A stretch of 36,794 nt of DNA from Gammaproteobacteria bacterium. Lineage in GTDB: Bacteria > Pseudomonadota > Gammaproteobacteria > Diplorickettsiales > Diplorickettsiaceae. The stretch's first letter is position 1. Every line of letters begins with the position of its first letter. Where the stretch lies: assembly GCA_005877695.1 (NCBI GenBank), contig VBOA01000016.1, positions 16,009-52,802 of the forward strand, given 5' to 3'. The notes under the pieces are model-generated. The model was given only the letters and a program-made list of their open reading frames with translations, was not told the origin of the DNA and did no database searches. The position numbers were made by a program, and so were the translations under genes. This document shows, piece by piece, positions 1-7,816 of this stretch.

Positions 1-72
1 TTCAGCAATTTTTTCAAGTTCCATTAAACTGTTTTCAAACTGAAAACCCTTGTTTTTCTTTGTCTTTGGCAT
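1..72 (-). CDS. xseB: Exodeoxyribonuclease VII small subunit (partial, 5' end only)
   Basis: Only the first 24 codons lie in the window; the gene runs off the left edge. The translated N-terminus, with a Lys-rich start followed by FENSLMELEKIAE, matches the opening of XseB, the small subunit that joins XseA to form the single-strand-specific exonuclease VII. The ATG at 72 is preceded on the minus strand by GAGGGGG at a spacing of 6, a strong ribosome binding site, and by a good sigma70-type promoter at 151-179. In relatives xseB is often followed by ispA and dxs, but that cannot be seen here. Identification rests on a short but characteristic motif. Confidence 0.8.
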   Translation of the reverse strand, partial: MPKTKKNKGFQFENSLMELEKIAE

Positions 73-150
73 AAAAAGCCCCCTCATTTTTCATGTATTC
101 ATATAGCAGAAATTAGACTTTAGCTATAAAGTTCGAAATTAATTCCAACG

Positions 151-179
151 ATTATGAAAGCCTTATAAAATGATGTCAA
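151..179 (-). promoter_or_regulatory. sigma70-like promoter for xseB
   Basis: On the minus strand, TTGACA (174-179) is separated by exactly 17 bases from CATAAT (151-156). This is a perfect -35 and a 5/6 match to the -10 consensus. Predicted transcription would begin near 144 and give a leader of about 70 nt before the xseB ATG at 72. The rest of 73-340 is AT-rich and shows no other supported feature. Confidence 0.6.
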
Positions 180-343
180 ATAATGCCAATGTGTTATTAT
201 CGATTACCCTAGAAGAAACGCCTAAAATATTTAATTTTGATTGAGATTTTTCAAGAAAAAAACTATTCGTCACGAAAATAGGACATTTTAATTTCACTGG
301 ATTATGTTCCAGTATGAATAAAAGATTTTCAGGAAACTGATTG

Positions 344-1714
344 ATGTTTTTTAAAAAGCTAATTTATTTAAGTTTATTATTTTTATCCCCTTTATGTTGG
401 GCGAATGATGTTCATGAATACCATTTAAAAAATGGATTAACGCTGTTGGTTAAAGAAGACCATCGAGCTCCGATAGTCATCTCAGAAATATGGTACAGAG
501 TCGGTAGTAGTTATGAACCTAATGGGATAACGGGAATATCTCATGCTTTAGAACATATGATGTTTCGCGGAACCAAAAAATTTGGGCCAGGTGTACTTGA
601 AAAAATTGTTTCTAAAAATGGCGGCGAACAAAATGCATTCACCGACTCAGATTTCACTGCTTATTATCAAAAATTTTCTGCCGATAAATTAGCTGTTAGT
701 TTTGAATTAGAAGCTGATCGAATGCGAAACTTGTTATTGCGCCCACAAAATTTTCTTAAAGAAATTCAGGTTGTGATGGAAGAAAGACGAATGCGGGTCG
801 ACGATAACCCTCAAGAAATTTTGTTAGAACGTCTTAATGCCGCTGCTTTTGTTGCAAGCCCATATCATCATCCAGTTATTGGCTGGAAAACCGATTTACA
901 AAATATGACGGTTGAGGATCTACGTAAATGGTACGAAACTTGGTATGCGCCTAATAATGCGATATTGGTTGTCGTCGGTGATGTAAAACCTAATCGCGTC
1001 TATCAACTCGCACAAACCTATTTTTCTAATTTAAAACCTATCACTCTCCCTAAAATAAAACCTGTAAAAGATCTATTTCCCTTGGGAGAAAAACGCCTCA
1101 TCATTCATACGCCAGCTCAGTTGCCATGGTTGGTTATGGCTTATCCGGTTCCAGTTATTAAGCAAGATTCAAATAATCAAGATCCTTATGTTTTACATGT
1201 TATAGCTACATTATTATCAGGCGGTAATAGTGCTCGTTTTGCGAAGAATCTTGTTCGCGATCAACAAATTGCTGCCGATGCTAATGCACTTTATAATCCA
1301 ATAAGCCGCTTAGACAGTTTGTTTTTATTACAAGCTACACCAACAGCTGGCCATAATTTATCTGAACTTGAATCAAGCGTGTTAAAACAAATCAAACAAT
1401 TACAAACCTTTAGTGTAGGTACTGAGGAGTTGGCTCGCGCAAAAGCGCAAATAGCTGCCGACAAAATCTATCAAGACGATTCAATCACTGCAAAAGCCAA
1501 TGAACTTGGAAGCTTAGCTGCAATTAATTTGCCCTGGCAAATTGAACGAGATTATCTAAAACATATTAATGCTATCACTCCACGTCAAGTACAAACCGTT
1601 GCCAATAAATATTTATTGGCTTCACATTTGACTATAGCTTACTTGCTTCCTTTATCTATCAATTCAACTAATTTCAATTCTTTATCCGTTATAGGTTCTA
1701 AGCATGTACCTTAA
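344..1714 (+). CDS. M16 family zinc metallopeptidase (catalytic partner)
   Basis: About 456 residues, beginning with a signal peptide (Lys-Lys then a hydrophobic run, probable cleavage after CWA near residue 21), so the protein is periplasmic or envelope-located. The inverted zinc motif HALEH (HxxEH) lies near residues 67-71, with a downstream Glu in the ELEADRM segment as the likely third ligand, so this member should be an active peptidase of the pitrilysin/insulinase clan. ATG at 344 is preferred over TTG at 341 because AGGA at 331-334 is well spaced from it. The next gene overlaps the 3' end by 11 bp and encodes a second M16 protein, which suggests a co-translated heterodimer like mitochondrial processing peptidase and paired bacterial M16B proteins. 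Substrate unknown. Confidence 0.88.
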   Translation: MFFKKLIYLSLLFLSPLCWANDVHEYHLKNGLTLLVKEDHRAPIVISEIWYRVGSSYEPNGITGISHALEHMMFRGTKKFGPGVLEKIVSKNGGEQNAFTDSDFTAYYQKFSADKLAVSFELEADRMRNLLLRPQNFLKEIQVVMEERRMRVDDNPQEILLERLNAAAFVASPYHHPVIGWKTDLQNMTVEDLRKWYETWYAPNNAILVVVGDVKPNRVYQLAQTYFSNLKPITLPKIKPVKDLFPLGEKRLIIHTPAQLPWLVMAYPVPVIKQDSNNQDPYVLHVIATLLSGGNSARFAKNLVRDQQIAADANALYNPISRLDSLFLLQATPTAGHNLSELESSVLKQIKQLQTFSVGTEELARAKAQIAADKIYQDDSITAKANELGSLAAINLPWQIERDYLKHINAITPRQVQTVANKYLLASHLTIAYLLPLSINSTNFNSLSVIGSKHVP

Positions 1715-3026
1715 CTCTTTTTTTTATTTTTTAATTTTTTTATCTTTATTATTTATTGATACGACACAGGCTAAAATTTCTCCTGTTACGCTAAAAATTG
1801 AACATTGGTCTACAAAAAATGGCATACCGGTTTATTTTGTCCCTAAAAACGAAATATCTATTATAGATATCGGAGTATTGTTTCATGCGGGCTCCGCTCA
1901 GGATAATACCTCGCCTGGAATAGCTCAATTTACTGCCCAAATGCTAGACCAAGGCACTCAAAATCTAAATGCGGATCAAATTGCCACTCGTTTTGAAGCA
2001 GTTGGGGCCCATTTTAGCGCAAATACTAACCAAGATATGACGGTTTTAAATCTACGTTCATTCAGTGCCCCACAATTTTTCAATCCCGCATTAAGCAACT
2101 TTTCTATTTTACTTAAGGATGTCACTTTCCCTGAGCTTGCGATAACTCGTCTAAAAAAACAAATACTTATAGCCTTAAAACAGGAGGCGCAAACACCTAC
2201 CTCGATTGCCTCTAAAACCTTCTATCAAACCTTATACGGGGCTCACCCCTATGCTTCACCGATATTGGGAAACAAAATTAGTATTGAGCAGCTATCCCAA
2301 AAAAAATTATTAAATTTTTATAATCAAAACTATGTTGCGCAAAATGCCATGATCGCTATAGTAGGAAATATAACTAAAGCTAAAGCAATAACTATAGCTG
2401 AACAACTTTCTGCTATGCTCGCGAGGGGAAAAACGGCTCTCTCTATCAACTCACCCACCTCTCCTCATTTAAAAAATCATATTATAAAAATCCCTTATCC
2501 ATCCAAACAAACGACTATTTTTTTAGGCCAAATCGGTATTGCCGTAAACGATCCAGATTATTTTCCACTCATTGTGGGTAACCAAATTTTAGGCGGCGGG
2601 ATTCTTACCTCAAAACTTTTTAATGAAGTTAGAAATAAAAGAGGCTTATGTTATGGAATAAATAGTGGATTCAAACCATTACAAGCTGCCGGTCCTTTTT
2701 TTATAGTGTTACAAACCCGTCGAGACCAAGCAGCTAAAGCACTCTCTTTAACTCAACAAACTTTAAAAAATTTCCTGGCTAAAGGGCCAACTACGCAAGA
2801 AGTATTAGATGCTAAACAAGCTTTAATAGGCAGTTTTCCAACTTCTATTGCGAGTAACGAAGATATTTTGACCGCTACCGAAAAAATTGGTTTTTATCAA
2901 CTACCTTTGGACTATTTAAATTCCTATCAACAAAAAATTAATTCGGTTAACTTAGAACAAATTCGAGATGCTTTCAAAAAAATTAAACCTGAGAAAATGA
3001 TTGTTGTCATGCTCGGGAAACAATGA
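1704..3026 (+). CDS. M16 family peptidase-like protein, non-catalytic partner
   Basis: 440 residues with an N-terminal signal peptide (hydrophobic run ending TTQA near residue 23). It has the M16 fold, but where HxxEH should be the sequence reads GIAQFTAQML, so the zinc-binding His and Glu residues are absent. It keeps the Arg...Tyr pair in the segment EVRNKRGLCYGI, which in M16B partners helps bind substrate in the neighbouring subunit's active site. It overlaps the upstream M16 gene by 11 bp, which suggests translational coupling and equal stoichiometry. The stop codon is directly adjacent to the stop of the convergent gene on the other strand, with no space for a separate terminator. Confidence 0.87.
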   Translation: MYLNSFFYFLIFLSLLFIDTTQAKISPVTLKIEHWSTKNGIPVYFVPKNEISIIDIGVLFHAGSAQDNTSPGIAQFTAQMLDQGTQNLNADQIATRFEAVGAHFSANTNQDMTVLNLRSFSAPQFFNPALSNFSILLKDVTFPELAITRLKKQILIALKQEAQTPTSIASKTFYQTLYGAHPYASPILGNKISIEQLSQKKLLNFYNQNYVAQNAMIAIVGNITKAKAITIAEQLSAMLARGKTALSINSPTSPHLKNHIIKIPYPSKQTTIFLGQIGIAVNDPDYFPLIVGNQILGGGILTSKLFNEVRNKRGLCYGINSGFKPLQAAGPFFIVLQTRRDQAAKALSLTQQTLKNFLAKGPTTQEVLDAKQALIGSFPTSIASNEDILTATEKIGFYQLPLDYLNSYQQKINSVNLEQIRDAFKKIKPEKMIVVMLGKQ

Positions 3027-6000
3027 CTATATTGGATAAAAAACTGTTCTGTTTTCTAGATGATAAGTATCCACTACAATAGTTGGCGGTGCAGAATAAA
3101 ACATGATTGGAGCAGAAGTTAAATAAGCAGCAGAACCAGGCTGGGAATGATTATTATAAGTTGCCTCTATACTATCCACTGGTAATGCCGCTGGAACAGT
3201 TAAACAAGAAATCTGAGATTGATTATTATCGGTGGTTTTTACATTAGTTAAGCCATTAACATTAAAAGGATCTATACGACTCATAAGAAAACTGTACCTA
3301 CTGTTGGATGTAATGGTCTTTAAATCAGCTTTAGCCCGCTCTTTATTTGTATATTCTTCTTCAAAACGTGCCTTAATCTTACTACATTCATCGGTCGATT
3401 TTAAAATTTCAGTTAGTAAATTGTGTTCTCTGCTGTTATTAATATGAGCGTTTGTTGATGGTAAAGATTTTTCTATGCCCAAGTTAAATTTTTCAGATAA
3501 TACCTCTATCGAATTTTTTTCTTCATCTTTTCTAATCAATGGAAGAGATTTAAAAAAAACTTCTTTATTCTTCTCTTCAGTTTTTTTTTCATTTTTATCA
3601 GATTGTTCCTTTATTTTTTTATCTAAAATTTTAAATCTTCTTTGATAGTCCTCAGCTTCAACACTGATTGCACATAATTTGAGAATTCGAGTATCAGTTT
3701 CACATTTAAGCAAACTAAATAATTTTTCCAACCCATTTGCTTGCTCTTTTAAAAAAATATATTCCTTAGTTAATTTTCCATATATTTGACTTTCTTGCTT
3801 TTTTGGCAGCTTAGGAAAGAATTGAGAAATATTTGAGTCATTTGTAAAAGCGCTTGAAAGCTTAATCAAAATATTTTTCGCTTCATTATTACACTTACGA
3901 TATTTCTCTATGATTAAATTAATAAGAAAATCTATCGAAAAATTAGGATTATTATGTAATTCGTGCAATTCCGCTAATTTCGTTTTAAAATCTTCTTGTC
4001 CTAATAAATTTTTATTATTTACCAATCTCTCAGCTTTTTCTAACAATTTTGGCAAACTTAAATTTTCTAAATCTCGTATTTTTTTAGCATTTTCAAAAGC
4101 ACTCAAACCCGATAAAAATTTCTGCATTGAAGAAGAAAGCTTTCCTAAAGCAGAAGAAATTTTTTGACGAAACCGATTAATATCTTGAGTCGTTTCTTTT
4201 ATTTGTTTTAAGCTCTCAGATAAATTTTGAGTCAAGCAGCTTAATGTCTCAGTAAGATCTTCAATAGACCTATTTTCTATTTCTAATTTTTCATAAAGCT
4301 CCGATTTGTTTATTTCTTTTTTTTTGGGTTTGAATTTAGGTTTATTATTAAATTTATGTTTTTCAATTTTTTGATATTCAGCTTCACAAATTTTCTGTTT
4401 TTTTTCTAAAGATTTTAATGAATCAAATATTAGATTTTTTTCTGGCATGAGAACCGAACTATCATTCAATTTTGGAATTAGAGAAGTTTCTAAAGCCTTA
4501 ATCTCAGATAAGCTATGATTCAGGTCTTGGATAGTTTCTAAATTTAATTTAATTTCTTCAAGAACATTTTTTTTATATTGATTATATGCAACGATATTCT
4601 TAAAATCTTTTTCAATAAATTTCTTTATTTCTATTTTTCTTTTCGTTTCTAAAATATCTAAGGATTGAAATTTTAAATTCAAAAATACATTAAATGTAAC
4701 CATATCAGTATAAGCTAATTTAGTGTTAAATTCTGATAAACTGGCATTAAAACCTGGATAAAGTAAACTAAATAGATAATAAAAACTAAATTCAATCAAA
4801 TCTTCACGTTCTGTACAATCTAAAATAGAAATATCGTCTTTTGAATAAATTTCAGTCACTCCTTTAATAAATAAACTAGTTTTTTCATTCAATGGAGAAT
4901 AAAATTCATCTCTACATAAACCATGAAACAAAAAATTTAATGCCTCTTTATTAGTTTTAATAATATCTGGATTTCCTACAGTATTTAAAGAAAAATCATT
5001 ACCAATTTTACTATTAAACACTTCTAAAAACTTTGGAAGATGCACTTCATTAACAATAATTGCTAACAAACGTCGCATTTTCTCTAACTTTAAATATTTA
5101 CTCTCAATTATTGTTCTTGTTTTTTTGTTAATTATATCAATTTCGTTTTCTAATACTTTACAAAAACCTAAAGCATGATTAACATCTGCCCCATTATCCT
5201 CTAACCGTTTTCTGCTAAGGAAATTACTATATTTATAATCTAATTTCTGTAGTGATTTTTCTAAAGTATTTAAACTGGAAATAAGTGTATTCCTAGAATT
5301 GGCTTTATAATCAACCACTGCTATGTCTAAGATAATTGCTTTTTTTAAATCCTCAAAATGAGTAGCAACAGGTTTAAATTTTAGAAATTCTAGTAAGAAC
5401 TCATAGAAAAAAAAACAGCGTAATGCTACTAGTTCATAATTAGAATCAGGCAAAGCAATATTACTGGGTATATTTTGGGATAGGAAAAAATTGAACAAAG
5501 TTAAATTAAAATTATCAGCAGTAAAATAACTACATTCAGAAAATATCGCTTTTAACTTCAGAAGTGTATTAATATAGGGATCGCTAAAGTATTGAATATT
5601 TTCAAAGAATTTTTTTGCATATTCCTTAAAATAGGATTGATACCGTTCGAAATCAAATGCTATGAGTACTTTAGAAAAACAATCCCCATCAATATACTCA
5701 TTATATAAATCTTCTTCTTCTATTTTTAACTTATTAATTAGCTTGGTTGAATTTTTTTTATTAGGCGCTTCAAAGTTTTGTTTTAGAATGGCTAATGTAT
5801 AAAATCTTCTAATAAAAATAAAAAATAAGATAAAGTCTTTAATAGAGCCTTTAAGATAATTTATTTTTGTAAGTGCGCTATTTATATTTTTTTTTTCGTT
5901 TTCAAATTCTTCTTTTTGCTTTTTAAATTTATAAATTGATTCTTGGTCATTTACCTTAGCTAACAAATCATTTACTAAATTAATTTTTTTCTCTAACACA

Positions 6001-6083
6001 ATTAATTCATTTTCGAGTTCAATTGATTCTTCTGATAAAGAATAATTAGCGGGAATGGTTGGATTTTGAAATAGTTTGCTCAT
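3027..6083 (-). CDS. Large lysine-rich coiled-coil protein of unknown function, candidate secreted effector
   Basis: Not recognised as any known family. The start at 6083 is chosen because AAGGTGAGGG lies just upstream; an in-frame ATG at 6131 (16 residues longer) has only a weak site. The product is about 1,018 residues, rich in Lys, Glu, Asn, Leu and Ile, with no signal peptide. Probable coiled-coil stretches lie near residues 20-75 and through roughly 480-720. A hydrophobic patch (FILFFIFIRRF) is near 84-95. A glutamate/lysine-rich segment precedes a final 80 residues that are less charged and rich in Ser, Pro, Tyr and Asn, ending in VFYPI. The gene is visibly more AT-rich than its neighbours. 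Size, coiled coils, composition and lack of conserved domains resemble Dot/Icm effectors of Legionella, Coxiella and Rickettsiella, but that role is an inference. It sits between M16 genes and hemL and is probably transcribed alone. Confidence 0.75.
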   Translation of the reverse strand: MSKLFQNPTIPANYSLSEESIELENELIVLEKKINLVNDLLAKVNDQESIYKFKKQKEEFENEKKNINSALTKINYLKGSIKDFILFFIFIRRFYTLAILKQNFEAPNKKNSTKLINKLKIEEEDLYNEYIDGDCFSKVLIAFDFERYQSYFKEYAKKFFENIQYFSDPYINTLLKLKAIFSECSYFTADNFNLTLFNFFLSQNIPSNIALPDSNYELVALRCFFFYEFLLEFLKFKPVATHFEDLKKAIILDIAVVDYKANSRNTLISSLNTLEKSLQKLDYKYSNFLSRKRLEDNGADVNHALGFCKVLENEIDIINKKTRTIIESKYLKLEKMRRLLAIIVNEVHLPKFLEVFNSKIGNDFSLNTVGNPDIIKTNKEALNFLFHGLCRDEFYSPLNEKTSLFIKGVTEIYSKDDISILDCTEREDLIEFSFYYLFSLLYPGFNASLSEFNTKLAYTDMVTFNVFLNLKFQSLDILETKRKIEIKKFIEKDFKNIVAYNQYKKNVLEEIKLNLETIQDLNHSLSEIKALETSLIPKLNDSSVLMPEKNLIFDSLKSLEKKQKICEAEYQKIEKHKFNNKPKFKPKKKEINKSELYEKLEIENRSIEDLTETLSCLTQNLSESLKQIKETTQDINRFRQKISSALGKLSSSMQKFLSGLSAFENAKKIRDLENLSLPKLLEKAERLVNNKNLLGQEDFKTKLAELHELHNNPNFSIDFLINLIIEKYRKCNNEAKNILIKLSSAFTNDSNISQFFPKLPKKQESQIYGKLTKEYIFLKEQANGLEKLFSLLKCETDTRILKLCAISVEAEDYQRRFKILDKKIKEQSDKNEKKTEEKNKEVFFKSLPLIRKDEEKNSIEVLSEKFNLGIEKSLPSTNAHINNSREHNLLTEILKSTDECSKIKARFEEEYTNKERAKADLKTITSNSRYSFLMSRIDPFNVNGLTNVKTTDNNQSQISCLTVPAALPVDSIEATYNNHSQPGSAAYLTSAPIMFYSAPPTIVVDTYHLENRTVFYPI

Positions 6084-6275
6084 ATTTTCCCTCACCTTAA
6101 TTGTTAGACCATCTACTATATCCTTGATCATTTATTATTTTCCATGTAAGATAATTTATATATAATATCTGAAATTTTAAGCAAATAAAAAGATATTTCT
6201 TTAAAATTAAGAAAAAAATAAAAGGAAATTTTTATAAACTATAAACCAAGGGTTAAGATTATCTTTTAAGAAGTA

Positions 6276-7580
6276 TTAAACTGACACTAAATTCTGCTCT
6301 TGCAATTTGCTAAATACTATTTCTGCTGCAGCTAAAGTAAAGTCTATTTCCTGAATTCCATGGGCACTCGATATAAAACCAGATTCAAAAGCTGAGGGTG
6401 AGAAATAAATACCTTCCGCCAGCATTCTATGAAAGAATTCTTTGAAAAGTAACTGATTGGCCGATTTTACTTGTTGATAATTATAAACTTCGGTTTTTTG
6501 ACAAAAAAGAAATCCGAATAGACCGCCTATACAATGTGCTTGAAGATTAATATTGGCTGCTTTAGCCAGCTCTAACAATCCGGATGTTAGTTTTTCATTT
6601 ATTATACTTAACTCTGCATGAAATCCCGGTTGACTGATTAGATCTAAAGTTGCAAGCCCTGCTGCTACAGTAATTGGATTTCCCGATAAAGTACCTGCTT
6701 GATAAACATCACCTAATGGTGCTAGGCAGTCCATAATCTCAGCCCGCCCACCCAAGGCGCCAATAGGTAAACCACCGCCAATAATTTTCCCGAGAGTAGT
6801 TAAATCGGGTTTCACTTGATAAATTTCTTGTGCCCCTCCTAAAGCTACTCTAAACCCTGAAATCACTTCATCAAAAATAAGTACATTTCCATAATAATCA
6901 CATAACTCACGTAAGCCTTCTAAAAAACCCGATAAAGGTAAAACACAATTCATATTCGCGGCAATAGGCTCTACGATGACAGCAGCAATTTCTTTACCAT
7001 AATGCATGAACATTTGGGTAACTTGTTCTAGATTATTAAAGTCAACACTTAAAGTTTGTTGTGCAACTACTTTGGGCACTCCTGCACTATCGGGTATGCC
7101 CAAACTGGCTAATCCGGACCCTGCTTTTATTAACAAAGCATCAACATGACCATGGTAACAACCATTAAACTTTAAAATTTTATCTCGACCGGTATAGCCC
7201 CGGGCAAGACGTATAGCTGTCATGGTGGCTTCGGTGCCTGAATTCATTAAACGTATTTTTGTTAAATTAGGCATTAAATTGGAAATTTTTTCTGCTAGAT
7301 CAATCTCTGCTGCGGTAGGAGCCCCAAAACTTAAACCGCGTTTAGCGGCTTCTTCTACAGCAAGTACAATTTTTTCAGGCGCATGCCCAAGTATTAATGC
7401 CCCCCATGACCCTACGTAATCGATATAGGACTTACCCTCGACATCAAATAAGTAAGCCCCCTTTCCATGAGAAAAGAATGTCGGGGAACCTCCCACGGCG
7501 TTAAAGGAACGCACCGGAGAGTTTACCCCCCCTGGGATAAACTGCTTAGCTTTGCTAAATAACTCATGTGAAGAAATCAT
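6276..7580 (-). CDS. hemL: Glutamate-1-semialdehyde 2,1-aminomutase
   Basis: 434 residues, full length for HemL. The enzyme is PLP-dependent and converts glutamate-1-semialdehyde to 5-aminolevulinate, the last step of the C5 route into heme. Visible features are the N-terminal FIPGGVNSPVRSF, the substrate-loop region NSGTEATM near 113-120, YHGH near 142-145, FDEVISGFR near 236-244 (PLP-ring Asp) and the Schiff-base lysine K265 in TTLGKIIGGG. The ATG at 7580 has an AGG about 11-12 bases upstream. It is divergent from mrdA with 236 bp between them, and is probably monocistronic. Confidence 0.96.
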   Translation of the reverse strand: MISSHELFSKAKQFIPGGVNSPVRSFNAVGGSPTFFSHGKGAYLFDVEGKSYIDYVGSWGALILGHAPEKIVLAVEEAAKRGLSFGAPTAAEIDLAEKISNLMPNLTKIRLMNSGTEATMTAIRLARGYTGRDKILKFNGCYHGHVDALLIKAGSGLASLGIPDSAGVPKVVAQQTLSVDFNNLEQVTQMFMHYGKEIAAVIVEPIAANMNCVLPLSGFLEGLRELCDYYGNVLIFDEVISGFRVALGGAQEIYQVKPDLTTLGKIIGGGLPIGALGGRAEIMDCLAPLGDVYQAGTLSGNPITVAAGLATLDLISQPGFHAELSIINEKLTSGLLELAKAANINLQAHCIGGLFGFLFCQKTEVYNYQQVKSANQLLFKEFFHRMLAEGIYFSPSAFESGFISSAHGIQEIDFTLAAAEIVFSKLQEQNLVSV

Positions 7581-7816
7581 ATTTAACTTAGACCTGTCTT
7601 AAACCTTTACTTTTTTATATACTCAGAAAAATTAAATGTTTGATAAATACTATTGCTGATAATTGACTCAATTGTAAACGATAAACTAAAGCAATAATGT
7701 CATCATTAAGCTTACTTTTTTATCTTTAGAAATCCCAAATTTAGCGGTAACACTACAAAGGGTATAACAAGGACCATGCTGTTAGTTCAGCATTAAACTA
7801 AGGCACGATCAACTTT

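Noticed and set aside
3066..3080. A TCCACTACAAT word occurring near 3069, 10960 and 28811 as a dispersed repeat.
   Set aside because: An 11-base word is expected to recur by chance at this window size and the contexts are unrelated; only the two-site C-terminal resemblance was kept as a weak finding.
6240..6275. A TTTAATACT / CTTAAAA direct repeat upstream of the giant coiled-coil gene, resembling a PmrA box used by Legionella and Coxiella effectors.
   Set aside because: The spacing between half-sites is one base shorter than the consensus and the site lies far from the start codon, overlapping the region just past hemL; AT-rich DNA gives such matches by chance.
7617..7767. TATACTC near 7618 and GGGTATA near 7761, possible ends of another intergenic repeat copy between hemL and mrdA.
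   Set aside because: None of the internal blocks of the repeat were found between them; the same applies to a lone TATACTC near 34397.
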